64,000 nt of DNA. Origin: Calliopsis andreniformis (lineage: Eukaryota; Arthropoda; Insecta; Hymenoptera; Andrenidae). The translations under genes were made by a program, and so were the position numbers. The notes below the pieces were generated by a model, which saw only the letters and a list, made by a program, of their open reading frames with translations, was not told the origin of the DNA and ran no database searches. The DNA lies in the NCBI RefSeq assembly GCF_051401765.1, contig NW_027480423.1, forward strand, positions 6,758,001 to 6,822,000. Direction: 5' to 3'. Below, piece after piece: positions 24,698 to 37,119 of the stretch (position 1 is its first letter; every line of letters begins with the position of its first letter).

Positions 24698-26026
24698 TAG
24701 GGCGTTGCTCCACCAGATCGAATAGTTAGGGCCTTAGAAGTCAACGCCAGAAGCATAAGGTACAATATAAATACAACAGCTTTTCCATTGTATAACAGGA
24801 ATAATTGCAATTAGTGTGAAAGATATGGTCATTTCTACGTTCCGGGCAACCTAGGCTTCACCCTAGGGCGTTGCTCCACCAGATCGAATAGTTAGGGCCT
24901 TAGAAGTCAACGCCAGAAGCATAAGGTACGATATAAATACAACAGCTTTTCCATCGTATAACAGGAACAATAGCAACCAGTGTGAAAGATATGATCATTT
25001 CTACGTTCCGGGCAACCTAGGCGTCACTCTAAGGCGTCGCTCCACCAGATCGAATAGTTAGGGCCTAAGAAGTCAACGCCAGAAGCATAAAATACAATAT
25101 AAATGCAACAGCTTTTCCATCGTATAGAATGAATAATTGCAAAGAGTGTGAAAGTAATGGTCATTTCTACGTTCCGGGCAACCTAGGTTTCACTCTAGGG
25201 CTCTGCTCCACCAGATCGAATAGTTAGTGCGTTAGAAGTCAACGTCAGAAGCATAAAATACAGTATAAATACAACAGTTTTTCCATCGTATAAAACGAAT
25301 AATTGCAACCAGTGTGAAAGTTATGGTCATTTCTACGTTCCGGGTAACCTAGGCTTCACTCTAGGGCGTTGCTCCACCAGATTGCATAGTTAGTGCCTTA
25401 GAAGTCAACCCCCGAAGCGTAAAATGCAATAAAAATACAACAGTTTTTCCATCATATTACAGGTGTAATTGCAACCAGTTTGAAAGTGATGGTCATTTCT
25501 ACGTTCCGGGCACGCTAGGCTTCACTCTAGGGCGTTGCTCCACCAGATTGCATAGTTAGTGCCTTAGAAGTCAACCCCCGAAGCATAAAATGCAAAAAAA
25601 TACAACAGTTTTTCCATCGTATAACAGGAATAATTGCAATTAGTGTGAAAGTGATGGTCATTTCTACGTTCCGGGCAACCTAGGCTTCACCCTAGGGCGT
25701 TGCTCCACCAGATCGAATAGTTAGGGCCTTAGAAGTCAACGCCAGAAGCATAAGGTACGATATAAATACAACAGCTTTTCCATCGTATAACAGGAACAAT
25801 AGCAACCAGTGTGAAAGATATGATCATTTCTACGTTCCGGGCAACCTAGGCGTCACTCTAAGGCGTCGCTCCACCAGATCGAATAGTTAAGGCCTTAGAA
25901 GTCAACGCCCGAAGCATAAAATGCAATAAAAATACAACAGTTTTTCCATCGTATAAAACGAGTAATTGCAACCAGTGTGAAAGTTATGGTCATTTCTACG
26001 TTCCGGGCAACATAGGCTTCACTCTA
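24698..26026 (+). repeat. Partial 39-mer-type segment, left outlier
   Basis: The segment matches 31170-32498 at lag 6472, so it is a fragment of the 39-mer HOR lying one period to the left of its first full copy. It carries the tgcaaaaaaatac one-base deletion near 25595. At about 26026 the correspondence jumps by 498 bases, exactly three monomers. Confidence 0.85.
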
Positions 26027-26858
26027 GGGTGTGGCTCCACCATATCGAATACTTAGTGCCATAGAAGTCAACGCCAGAAGCATAAAATACAATATAAATA
26101 CAACAGTTTTTCCATCGTATAACAGGAATAATTGCAACCAGTTTGAAAGTTATGGTCATTTCTACTTGCCGGGCAACCTAGGCTTCACCCTAGGGCGTTG
26201 TTCCACCCGATCGCATAGTTAGGGCCTATGAAGTGAACGCCAGAAGCATAAAATACAATATAAATACAACAGTTTTTCCATCGTATAAAACGAATAATTG
26301 CAACCAGCGTGAAAGTTATGGTCATTTCTACGTTCCCGGCAACCTAGGCTTCACTCTTGGATGTGCCTCCACCATATCGAATAGTTAGGGGTTTAGAAGT
26401 AAACACCCGAAGCATAAAATACAATAAAAATACAACAGTTTTTCCATCGTATAAAACGAGTAATTGCAACCAGTGTGAAAGTTATGGTCATTTCTACGTT
26501 CCGGGCAACATAGGATTCACTCTAGGGCGTTGCTCCAACAGATCGAATAGTTAGGTCCTTAGATGTCAACGCCAGAAGCATAAAATACGATATAAATACA
26601 ACAGTTTTTCCATCGTATAACAGGAATAATTGTAACCAGTTTGAAAGTGATTGTCATTTCTACGTTGCGGGCAACCTAGGTTTCACTCTAGGGCGTTGCT
26701 CCACCAGATCGAATAGTTAGTGCGTTAGAAGTCAACGTCAGAAGCATAAAATACAGTATAAATACAACAGTTTTTCCATCGTATAAAACGAATAATTGCA
26801 ACCAGTATGAAAGTTATGGACATTTCTACTTTCCGGGCAACCTAGGCTTCACCCTAGG
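26027..26858 (+). repeat. Partial 39-mer-type segment after three-monomer gap
   Basis: Five monomers match 32997-33828 at lag 6970 (42 monomers minus two). Relative to the later copies, three monomers corresponding to 32498-32996 are absent. The match ends at gcgatgctcc here versus gcgttgctcc at 33829. Confidence 0.84.
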
Positions 26859-27248
26859 GCGATGCTCCACCAGATCGAATAGTTAGGGCCTTAGAAGTCA
26901 ACGCGCGAAACATAAAACACAAAATAAATAGAACAGTTTTTCCATTGTATAAATCGAATAATTGCTACCAGTGTGAAAGTTATGGTCATTTCTACGTTCC
27001 GGGCAACCTAGGCTTCACCCTAGTGCGTCGTTCCACCAGATCGAATAGTTAAGGCCTAAGAAGTGAACGCCAGAAGCATAAAATACAATATAAATACATC
27101 AGTTTTTCCAACGTATAAAACGAATAAATGCAACCAGTGTGAAAGTTATGGTCATTTCTACGTTCCGGGCAACATAGGCTTCACTCTAAGGCGTCGCTCC
27201 AACAGATCGAATAGTTGGTGCCTTACAAGTCAAAGTCAGAAGCATAAA
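26680..27248 (+). repeat. 3.4-monomer direct repeat (lag 1826)
   Basis: This stretch corresponds to 28506-29074 at 11 x 166 bases. It includes the gcgcgaaacataaaacac monomer and the monomer with tacatcagtttttccaacg. Matching ends where this copy has gcataaaatgcaataaaa and the other gcataaaatacaatatta. Confidence 0.82.
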
Positions 27249-27551
27249 ATGCAATAAAAATACAACAGTTTTTCCATCGTATAAAACGTGTAATTGCAAC
27301 CAATATGAAAGTTATCGTCATTTCTACTTTCCGGGCAACCTAGGATTCACCCTAGGGCGTTGCTCCAACAGATCGAATAGTTAGGGCCTTAGAAGTCAAC
27401 GCCCGAAGCATAAAATGCAATAAAAATACAACAGTTTTTCCATCGTATAAAACGTGTAATTGCAACCAATATGAAAGTTATCGTCATTTCTACTTTCCGG
27501 GCAACCTAGGATTCACCCTAGGGCGTTGCTCCAACAGATCGAATAGTTAGG
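27248..27551 (+). repeat. Single-monomer tandem doublet
   Basis: Two neighbouring monomers of the acgtgtaattgcaaccaata type are essentially identical at lag 166. Adjacent identical monomers are exceptional in this array. The homologous position at about 34180-34350 has only one, so this looks like a local one-unit duplication. Confidence 0.8.
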
Positions 27552-28830
27552 GCCTAAGAAGTCAGCACCAGGAGCATAAAATACAATATAAATGCAACAG
27601 CTTTTCCATCGTTTAAAACGGATAATTGCAACCAATATGAAAGTTATCGTCATTTCTACTTTCCGGGCAACCTAGGATTCACCCTAGGGCGTTGCTCCAA
27701 CAGATTGAATAGTTAGTGCCTTAGAAGTCAACGCCCGAAGCATAAAATGCAATAAAAATGCAACAGTTTTTCCATCAAATAACAGGAGTAATTGCAACCA
27801 GTTTGAAAGTGATGGTCATTTCTACGTTCCGGGCACCCTAGGCTTCACTCTAGGGCGTTGCTCTACCATATCGAATACTTAGTGCCTTAGAAGTCAACGT
27901 CAGAAGCATAAAATACAGTATAAATACAACAGTTCTTATATCGTATAAAACGAATAATTGAAACCAGTATGAAAGTCATGGTCATTTCTACGTTCCGGGA
28001 AACCAAGGCTTTACTCTAGGGCGTTGCTCCAACAGATCGAATAGTTAGGGCCTCAGAAGTCAACGCCAGAAGCATAAAATACAATATAAATACAACAGCT
28101 TTTCCATCGTATAAAACGAATAATTGCAAACACTATGAAAGTTATGGTCATTTCTACTATCCGGGCAACCTAGGCTTCACACTAGGGCGTTGCTCCACCA
28201 GACCGAATAGTTAGGGCCTTAGAAGTCAACGCCAGAAGCATAAGGTACAATATAAATACAACAGCTTTTACATCGTATAACAGGAACAATAGCAACCAGT
28301 GTGAAAGATATGGTCATTTCTACGTTCCGGGCAACCTAGGCGTCACTCTAAGGCGTTGCTCCACCAGATCTAATAGTTAGGGCCCAAGAAAACAACGCCA
28401 GAAGCATAAAATACAATATAAATGCAACAGCTTTTCCATCGTATAAAATGAATAATTGCAAAGAGTGTGAAAGTAATGGTCCTTTCTACGTCCCGGGCAA
28501 CCTAGGTTTCACTCTAGCGCGTTGCTCCACCAGATCGAATAGTTAGTGCGTTAGAAGTCAACGTCAGAAGCATAAAATACAGTATAAATACAACAGCTTT
28601 TCCATCGTATAAAACGGATAATTGCAACCAGTATGAAAGTTATGGACATTTCTACTTTCCGGGCAACCCAGGCTTCACCCTAGGGCGATGCTCCACCAGA
28701 TCGAATAGTTAGGGCCTTAGAAGTCAACGCGCGAAACATAAAACACAAAATAAATAGAACAGTTTTTCCATTGTATAAATCGAATAATTGCTACCAGTGT
28801 GAAAGTTATGGTCATTTCTACGTTCCGGGC
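27541..28830 (+). repeat. Block related to part of the 15-mer HOR
   Basis: Roughly eight monomers follow the same order of subtypes as 650-1945, including cgtttaaaacgg/cgtataaaacgg, gttcttatatcg, gaataattgaaacc and ggcccaagaaaac. It keeps a two-monomer segment (about 28090-28421) that is missing from the otherwise matching copies near 34890, 41360 and 50820. Confidence 0.83.
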
Positions 28831-29488
28831 AACCTAGGCTTCACCCTAGTGCGTCGTTCCACCAGATCGAATAGTTAAGGCCTAAGAAGTGAACGCCAGA
28901 AGCATAAAATACAATATAAATACATCAGTTTTTCCAACGTATAAAACGAATAAATGCAACCAGTGTGAAAGTTATGGTCATTTCTACGTTCCGGGCAACA
29001 TAGGCTTCACTCTAAGGCGTCGCTCCAACAGATCGAATAGTTGGTGCCTTACAAGTCAAAGTCAGAAGCATAAAATACAATATTAATACAACAGTTTTTC
29101 CATCGTATAAAACGAATAATTGCAACCAGTATGAAAGTTATGTACATTTCTACTTTCCGGGCAACCTAGGCTTCACCCTAGTTCGTTACTCCAACAGATT
29201 GAATAGTTAGGGCCTTAGAAGTCAACGCCCGAAGCATAAAATGCAATAAAAATACAACAGTTTTTCCATCGTATAACAGGAATAATTGTAACCAGTTTGA
29301 AAGTGATGGTCATTTCTACGTTCCGGGCAACCTAGGCTTCACTCTAGGGCGTTGCTCCACCAGATCGAATAGTTAGGGCCTAAGAAGTCAACACCAGGAG
29401 CATAAAATACAATATAAATGCAACAGCTTTTCCATCGTATAACAGGAATAATTGCAACCAGTTTGAAAGTTATGGTCATTTCTACTTG
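28831..29488 (+). repeat. Satellite segment shared with 35303-35900
   Basis: The first part matches 35303 onward at lag 6472, including the gtgcgtcgttcc and ctagttcgttactcc variants. Near 29430 it leaves that match (cgtataacagg here, cgtatgaaatg there) and leads into the 7.1-kb duplicated stretch. Confidence 0.82.
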
Positions 29489-30647
29489 CCGGGCAACCTA
29501 GGCTTCACCCTAGGGCGTTGCTCCAACAGATTGAATAGTTAGGGCCTTAGAAGTCAACGCCCGAAGCATAAAATGCAATAAAAATACAACAGTTTTTCCA
29601 TCGTATAAAACGAGTAATTGCAACCAGTGTGAAAGTTATGGTCATTTCTACGTTCCGGGCAACCTCGGCTTCACTCTAGGGCGTTGCTCCCCCAGTTCGA
29701 ATAGTTAGTGCCTTAGAAGTCAACGTCAGAAGCATAAAATACAGTATAAATACAACAGTTTTTCCATCGTATAAAACGAATAATTGCAACCAATATGAAA
29801 GTTATCGTCATTTCTACTTTCCGGGCAACCTAGGATTCACCCTAGGGCGTTGCTCCAACAGATCGAATAGTTAGGGCCTAAGAAGTCAGCACCAGGAGCA
29901 TAAAATACAATATAAATGCAACAGTTTTTCCATCGTATAAAACGAATAATTGCAACCAGTATGAAATTTATGGACATTTCTACTTTCCGGGCAACCTAGG
30001 CTTCACCCTAGGGAGTTGCTCCAACAGACTGAATAGTTAGGGCCTTAGAAGTCAACGCCCGAAGCATAAAATGCAAAAAAATACAACAGTTTTTCCATCG
30101 TATAACAGGAATAATTCCAATTATTGTGAAAGTGATGGTCATTTCTACGTTCCGGGCAACCTAGGCTTCACCCTAGGGCGTTGCTCCACCAGATCGAATA
30201 GTTAGGGCCTTAGAAGTCAACGCCAGAAGCATAAGGTACAATATAAATACAACAGCTTTTCCATCGTATAACAGGAACAATAGCAACCAGTGTGAAAGAT
30301 ATGATCATTTCTACGTTCCGGGCAACCTAGGCGTCACTCTAAGGCGTCGCTCCAACAGATCGAATAGTTAGGGCCTAAGAAGTCAACGCCAGAAGCATAA
30401 AATACAATATAAATGCAACAGCTTTTCCATCGTATAAAATGAATAATTGCAAAGAGTGTGAAAGTAATGGTCATTTCTACGTTCCGGGCAACCTAGGTTT
30501 CACTCTAGGGCGTTGCTCCACAAGATCAAATAGTTAGTGCCTTAGAAGTCAACGTCAGAAGCATAAAATACAGTATAAATACAACAGTTTTTCCATCGTA
30601 TAAAACGAATAATTGCAACCAGTGTGAAAGTTATGGTCATTTCTACG
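29489..30647 (+). repeat. Left part of 7.1-kb duplication, outside the 39-mer
   Basis: Seven monomers match 45419-46577 at lag 15930 (96 monomers minus six deleted bases). The cctcggcttc and cccccagttcg variants (near 29664 and 29690) and ctagggagttgctcc (near 30010) are rare markers shared by the two copies. A tgcaaaaaaatac deletion lies near 30074. Confidence 0.87.
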
Positions 30648-33600
30648 TTCCGGGCAACCTAGGCTTCACTCTAGGGCGTTGCTCCACCAGATTGAATAGT
30701 TAGTGCCTTAGAAGTCAACCCCCGAAGCGTAAAATGCAATAAAAATACAACAGTTTTTCCATCATATTACAGGAGTAATTGTAACCAGTTTGAAAGTGAT
30801 GGTCATTTCTACGTTCCGGTCACCCTAGGCTTCACCCTAGGGCGTTGCTCCACCATATCGAATACTTAGTGCCTTAGAAGTCAACGCCAGAAGCATAAAA
30901 TACAACATAAATACAACAGTTTTTCCATCGTATAACAGGAATAATTGCATCCAGTTTGAAAGTTATGGTCATTTCTACTTTCCGGGCAACCTAGGCTTCA
31001 CCCTAGTGCGTAGCTCCACCAGATCGAATAGTTAGTGCCTTAGAAGTCAACGTCAGAAGCATAAAATACAGTATAAATACAACAGTTCTTCCATCGTATA
31101 AAACGAATAATTGCAACCAGTATGAAAGTCACGGTCATTTCTACGTTCCGGGAAACCAAGGCTTCACCCTAGGGCGTTGCTCCACCAGATCGAATAGTTA
31201 GGGCCTTAGAAGTCAACGCCAGAAGCATAAGGTACAATATAAATACAACAGCTTTTCCATCGTATAACAGGAATAATTGCAATTAGTGTGAAAGATATGG
31301 TCATTTCTACGTTCCGGGCAACCTAGGCTTCACCCTAGGGCGTTGCTCCACCAGATCGAATAGTTAGGGCCTTAGAAGTCAACGCCAGAAGCATAAGGTA
31401 CGATATAAATACAACAGCTTTTCCATCGTATAACAGGAACAATAGCAACCAGTGTGAAAGATATGATCATTTCTACGTTCCGGGCAACCTAGGCGTCACT
31501 CTAAGGCGTCGCTCCACCAGATCGAATAGTTAGGGCCTAAGAAGTCAACGCCAGAAGCATAAAATACAATATAAATGCAACAGCTTTTCCATCGTATAGA
31601 ATGAATAATTGCAAAGAGTGTGAAAGTAATGGTCATTTCTACGTTCCGGGCAACCTAGGTTTCACTCTAGGGCTCTGCTCCACCAGATCGAATAGTTAGT
31701 GCGTTAGAAGTCAACGTCAGAAGCATAAAATACAGTATAAATACAACAGTTTTTCCATCGTATAAAACGAATAATTGCAACCAGTGTGAAAGTTATGGTC
31801 ATTTCTACGTTCCGGGCAACCTAGGCTTCACTCTAGGGCGTTGCTCCACCAGATTGCATAGTTAGTGCCTTAGAAGTCAACCCCCGAAGCGTAAAATGCA
31901 ATAAAAATACAACAGTTTTTCCATCATATTACAGGAGTAATTGCAACCAGTTTGAAAGTGATGGTCATTTCTACGTTCCGGGCACGCTAGGCTTCACTCT
32001 AGGGCGTTGCTCCACCAGATTGCATAGTTAGTGCCTTAGAAGTCAACCCCCGAAGCATAAAATGCAAAAAAATACAACAGTTTTTCCATCGTATAACAGG
32101 AATAATTGCAATTAGTGTGAAAGTGATGGTCATTTCTACGTTCCGGGCAACCTAGGCTTCACCCTAGGGCGTTGCTCCACCAGATCGAATAGTTAGGGCC
32201 TTAGAAGTCAACGCCAGAAGCATAAGGTACGATATAAATACAACAGCTTTTCCATCGTATAACAGGAACAATAGCAACCAGTGTGAAAGATATGATCATT
32301 TCTACGTTCCGGGCAACCTAGGCGTCACTCTAAGGCGTCGCTCCACCAGATCGAATAGTTAAGGCCTTAGAAGTCAACGCCCGAAGCATAAAATGCAATA
32401 AAAATACAACAGTTTTTCCATCGTATAAATCGAGTAATTGCAACCAGTGTGAAAGTTATGGTCATTTCTACGTTCCGGGCAACATAGGCTTCACTCTAGG
32501 GCGTTGCTCCAGCAGATCGAATAGTTAGGTCCTTAGATGTCAACGCCAGAAGCATAAAATACGATATAAATACAACAGTTTTTCCATCGTATAACAGGAA
32601 TAATTGTAACCAGTTTGAAAGTGATTGTCATTTCTACGTTGCGGGCAACCTAGGTTTCACTCTAGGGCGTTGCTCCACCAGATCGAATAGTTAGTGCGTT
32701 AGAAGTCAACGTCAGAAGCATAAAATACAGTATAAATACAACAGTTTTTCCATCGTATAAAACGAATAATTGCAACCAATATGAAAGTTATCGTCATTTC
32801 TACTTTCCGGGCAACCTAGGATTCACCCTAGGGCATTGCTCCAACAGATCGAATAGTTAGGGCCTAAGAAGTCAACACCAGGAGCATAAAATACAATATA
32901 AATGCAACAGCTTTTCCATCGTATGAAATGAATAATTGCAAAGAGTGGGAAAGTAATGGTCATTTCTACGTTCCGTGTAACCTAGGCTTCACTCTAGGGT
33001 GTTGCTCCACCATATCGAATACTTAGTGCCATAGAAGTCAACGCCAGAAGCATAAAATACAATATAAATACAACAGTTTTTCCATCGTATAACAGGAATA
33101 ATTGCAACCAGTTTGAAAGTTATGGTCATTTCTACTTGCCGGGCAACCTAGGCTTCACCCTAGGGCGTTGTTCCACCCGATCGCATAGTTAGGGCCTATG
33201 AAGTGAACGCCAGAAGCATAAAATACAATATAAATACAACAGTTTTTCCATCGTATAAAACGAATAATTGCAACCAGCGTGAAAGTTATGGTCATTTCTA
33301 CGTTCCCGGCAACCTAGGCTTCACTCTAGGATGTGCCTCCACCATATCGAATAGTTAGGGGTTTAGAAGTAAACACCCGAAGCATAAAATACAATAAAAA
33401 TACAACAGTTTTTCCATCGTATAAAACGAGTAATTGCAACCAGTGTGAAAGTTATGGTCATTTCTACGTTCCGGGCAACATAGGCTTCACTCTAGGGCGT
33501 TGCTCCAACAGATCGAACAGTTAGGTCCTTAGATGTCAACGCCAGAAGCATAAAATACGATATAAATACAACAGTTCTTCCATCGTATAACAGGAATAAT

Positions 33601-36600
33601 TGTAACCAGTTTGAAAGTGATTGTCATTTCTACGTTGCGGGCAACCTAGGTTTCACTCTAGGGCGTTGCTCCACCAGATCGAATAGTTAGTGCGTTAGAA
33701 GTCAACGTCAGAAGCATAAAATACAGTATAAATACAACAGTTTTTCCATCGTATAAAACGAATAATTGCAACCAGTATGAAAGTTATGGACATTTCTACT
33801 TTCCGGGCAACCTAGGCTTCACCCTAGGGCGTTGCTCCAACAGATTGAATAGTTAGGGCCTTAGAAGTCAACGCCCGAAGCATAAAATGCAATAAAAATA
33901 CAACAGTTTTTCCATCGTATAACAGGAATAATTGTAACCAGTTTGAAAGTGATTGTCATTTCTACGTTGCGGGCAACCTAGGTTTCACTCTAGGGCGTTG
34001 CTCCACCAGATCGAATAGTTAGTGCGTTAGAAGTCAACGTCAGAAGCATAAAATACAGTATAAATACAACAGTTTTTCCATCGTATAAAACGAATAATTG
34101 CAACCAGTATGAAAGTTATGGACATTTCTACTTTCCGGGCAACCTAGGCTTCACCCTAGGGCGTTACTCCAACAGATTGAATAGTTAGGGCCTTAGAAGT
34201 CAACGCCCGAAGCATAAAATGCAATAAAAATACAACAGTTTTTCCATCGTATAAAACGTGTAATTGCAACCAATATGAAAGTTATCGTCATTTCTACTTT
34301 CCGGGCAACCTAGGATTCACCCTAGGGCGTTGCTCCAACAGATCGAATAGTTAGGGCCTAAGAAGTCAGCACCAGGAGCATAAAATACAATATAAATGCA
34401 ACAGCTTTTCCATCGTTTAAAACGGATAATTGCAACCAATATGAAAGTTATCGTCATTTCTACTTTCCGGGCAACCTAGGATTCACCCTAGGGCGTTGCT
34501 CCAACAGATTGAATAGTTAGTGCCTTAGAAGTCAACGCCCGAAGCATAAAATGCAATAAAAATGCAACAGTTTTTCCATCAAATAACAGGAGTAATTGCA
34601 ACCAGTTTGAAAGTGATGGTCATTTCTACGTTCCGGGCACCCTAGGCTTCACTCTAGGGCGTTGCTCTACCATATCGAATACTTAGTGCCTTAGAAGTCA
34701 ACGTCAGAAGCATAAAATACAGTATAAATACAACAGTTCTTATATCGTATAAAACGAATAATTGAAACCAGTATGAAAGTCATGGTCATTTCTACGTTCC
34801 GGGAAACCAAGGCTTTACTCTAGGGCGTTGCTCCAACAGATCGAATAGTTAGGGCCTCAGAAGTCAACGCCAGAAGCATAAAATACAATATAAATGCAAC
34901 AGCTTTTCCATCGTATAAAATGAATAATTGCAAAGAGTGTGAAAGTAATGGTCCTTTCTACGTCCCGGGCAACCTAGGTTTCACTCTAGCGCGTTGCTCC
35001 ACCAGATCGAATAGTTAGTGCGTTAGAAGTCAACGTCAGAAGCATAAAATACAGTATAAATACAACAGCTTTTCCATCGTATAAAACGGATAATTGCAAC
35101 CAGTATGAAAGTTATGGACATTTCTACTTTCCGGGCAACCCAGGCTTCACCCTAGGGCGATGCTCCACCAGATCGAATAGTTAGGGCCTTAGAAGTCAAC
35201 GCGCGAAACATAAAACACAAAATAAATAGAACAGTTTTTCCATTGTATAAATCGAATAATTGCTACCAGTGTGAAAGTTATGGTCATTTCTACGTTCCGG
35301 GCAACCTAGGCTTCACCCTAGTGCGTCGTTCCACCAGATCGAATAGTTAAGGCCTAAGAAGTGAACGCCAGAAGCATAAAATACAATATAAATACATCAG
35401 TTTTTCCAACGTATAAAACGAATAAATGCAACCAGTGTGAAAGTTATGGTCATTTCTACGTTCCGGGCAACATAGGCTTCACTCTAAGGCGTCGCTCCAA
35501 CAGATCGAATAGTTGGTGCCTTACAAGTCAAAGTCAGAAGCATAAAATACAATATTAATACAACAGTTTTTCCATCGTATAAAACGAATAATTGCAACCA
35601 GTATGAAAGTTATGTACATTTCTACTTTCCGGGCAACCTAGGCTTCACCCTAGTTCGTTACTCCAACAGATTGAATAGTTAGGGCCTTAGAAGTCAACGC
35701 CCGAAGCATAAAATCCAATAAAAATACAACAGTTTTTCCATCGTATAACAGGAATAATTGTAACCAGTTTGAAAGTGATGGTCATTTCTACGTTCCGGGC
35801 AACCTAGGCTTCACTCTAGGGCGTTGCTCCACCAGATCGAATAGTTAGGGCCTAAGAAGTCAACACCAGGAGCATAAAATACAATATAAATGCAACAGCT
35901 TTTCCATCGTATGAAATGAATAATTGCAAAGAGTGGGAAAGTAATGGTCATTTCTACGTTCCGTGTAACCTAGGCTTCACTCTAGGGTGTTGCTCCACCA
36001 TATCGAATACTTAGTGCCATAGAAGTCAACGCCAGAAGCATAAAATACAATATAAATACAACAGTTTTTCCATCGTATAACAGGAATAATTGCAACCAGT
36101 TTGAAAGTTATGGTCATTTCTACTTGCCGGGCAACCTAGGCTTCACCCTAGGGCGTTGTTCCACCCGATCGCATAGTTAGGGCCTATGAAGTGAACGTCA
36201 GAAGCATAAAATACAATATAAATACAACAGTTTTTCCATCGTATAAAACGAATAATTGCAACCAGTGTGAAAGTTATGGTCATTTCTACGTTCCCGGCAA
36301 CCTAGGCGTCACTCTAAGGCGTCGCTCCAACAGATCGAATAGTTAGGGCCTAAGAAGTCAACGCCAGAAGCATAAAATACAATATAAATGCAACAGTTTT
36401 TCCATCGTATAACAGGAATAATTGCAACCAGTTTGAAAGTTATGGTCATTTCTACTTTCCGGGCAACCTAGGCTTCACCCTAGTGCGTAGCTCCACCAGA
36501 TCGAACAGTTAGTGCCTTAGAAGTCAACGACAGAAGCATAAAATACAGTATAAGTACAACAGTTCTTCCATCGTATAAAACGAATAATTGCAACCAGTAT

Positions 36601-37119
36601 GAAAGTTATGGTCATTTCTACTTGCCGGGCAACCTAGGCTTCACCCTAGGCCGTTGTTCTACACGATCGCATAGTTAGGGCCTATGAAGTGAACGCCAGA
36701 AGCATAAAATACAATATAAATAAAACAGTTTTTCCATCGTATAAAACGAATAATTGCAACCAGAGTGAAAGTTATGGTCATTTCTACGTTCCGGGCAACC
36801 TAGGCTTCACCTAGGATGTGCCTCCACCATATCGAATAGTTAGGGGTTTAGAAGTAAACACACGAAGCATAAAATACAATAAAAATACAACAGTTTTTCC
36901 ATCGTATAAAACGAGTAATTGCAACCAGTGTGAAAGTTATGGTCATTTCTACGTTCCGGGCAACATAGGCTTCACTCTAGGGCGTTGCTCCAGCAGATCG
37001 AATAGTTGGTGCCTTACAAGTCAACGTCAGAAGCATAAAATACAGTATAAATACAACAGTTTTTCCGTCGTATAAAACGAATAATTGCAACCAGTATGAA
37101 AGTTATGGACATTTCTACT
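30648..37119 (+). repeat. 39-mer higher-order repeat, copy 1 (6472 bp)
   Basis: Thirty-nine monomers minus two bases. The match at lag 6472 begins at 30648, right after a g/t mismatch at 30647/37119. The two missing bases are the tgcaaaaaaatac deletion near 32066 and the cttcacctagg deletion near 36805. Most of the unit also recurs at 46578-52536 (lag 15930). It contains sequence related to the 15-mer HOR (about 34340-35300, with two monomers fewer) and to the 26-29 kb mosaic. Confidence 0.9.

Noticed and set aside
36781..36830. Possible unique spacer at the odd cttcacctaggatgtgcctcc stretch
   Set aside because: It aligns to the normal dyad region with one deleted base and a few substitutions, and the phase continues on both sides. 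It is a variant monomer.
36818..37075. An 85-codon open frame, with near-identical ones at 43290-43547, 44783-45040 and 53910-54167
   Set aside because: They begin at an ATG in the ctaggatgtgcc variant next to the cttcacctagg deletion and run through satellite monomers. A 166-base unit shifts frame each repeat, and stops end every frame within two monomers. No ribosome-site context, no recognisable domain, and the copies are similar only because the DNA is duplicated.
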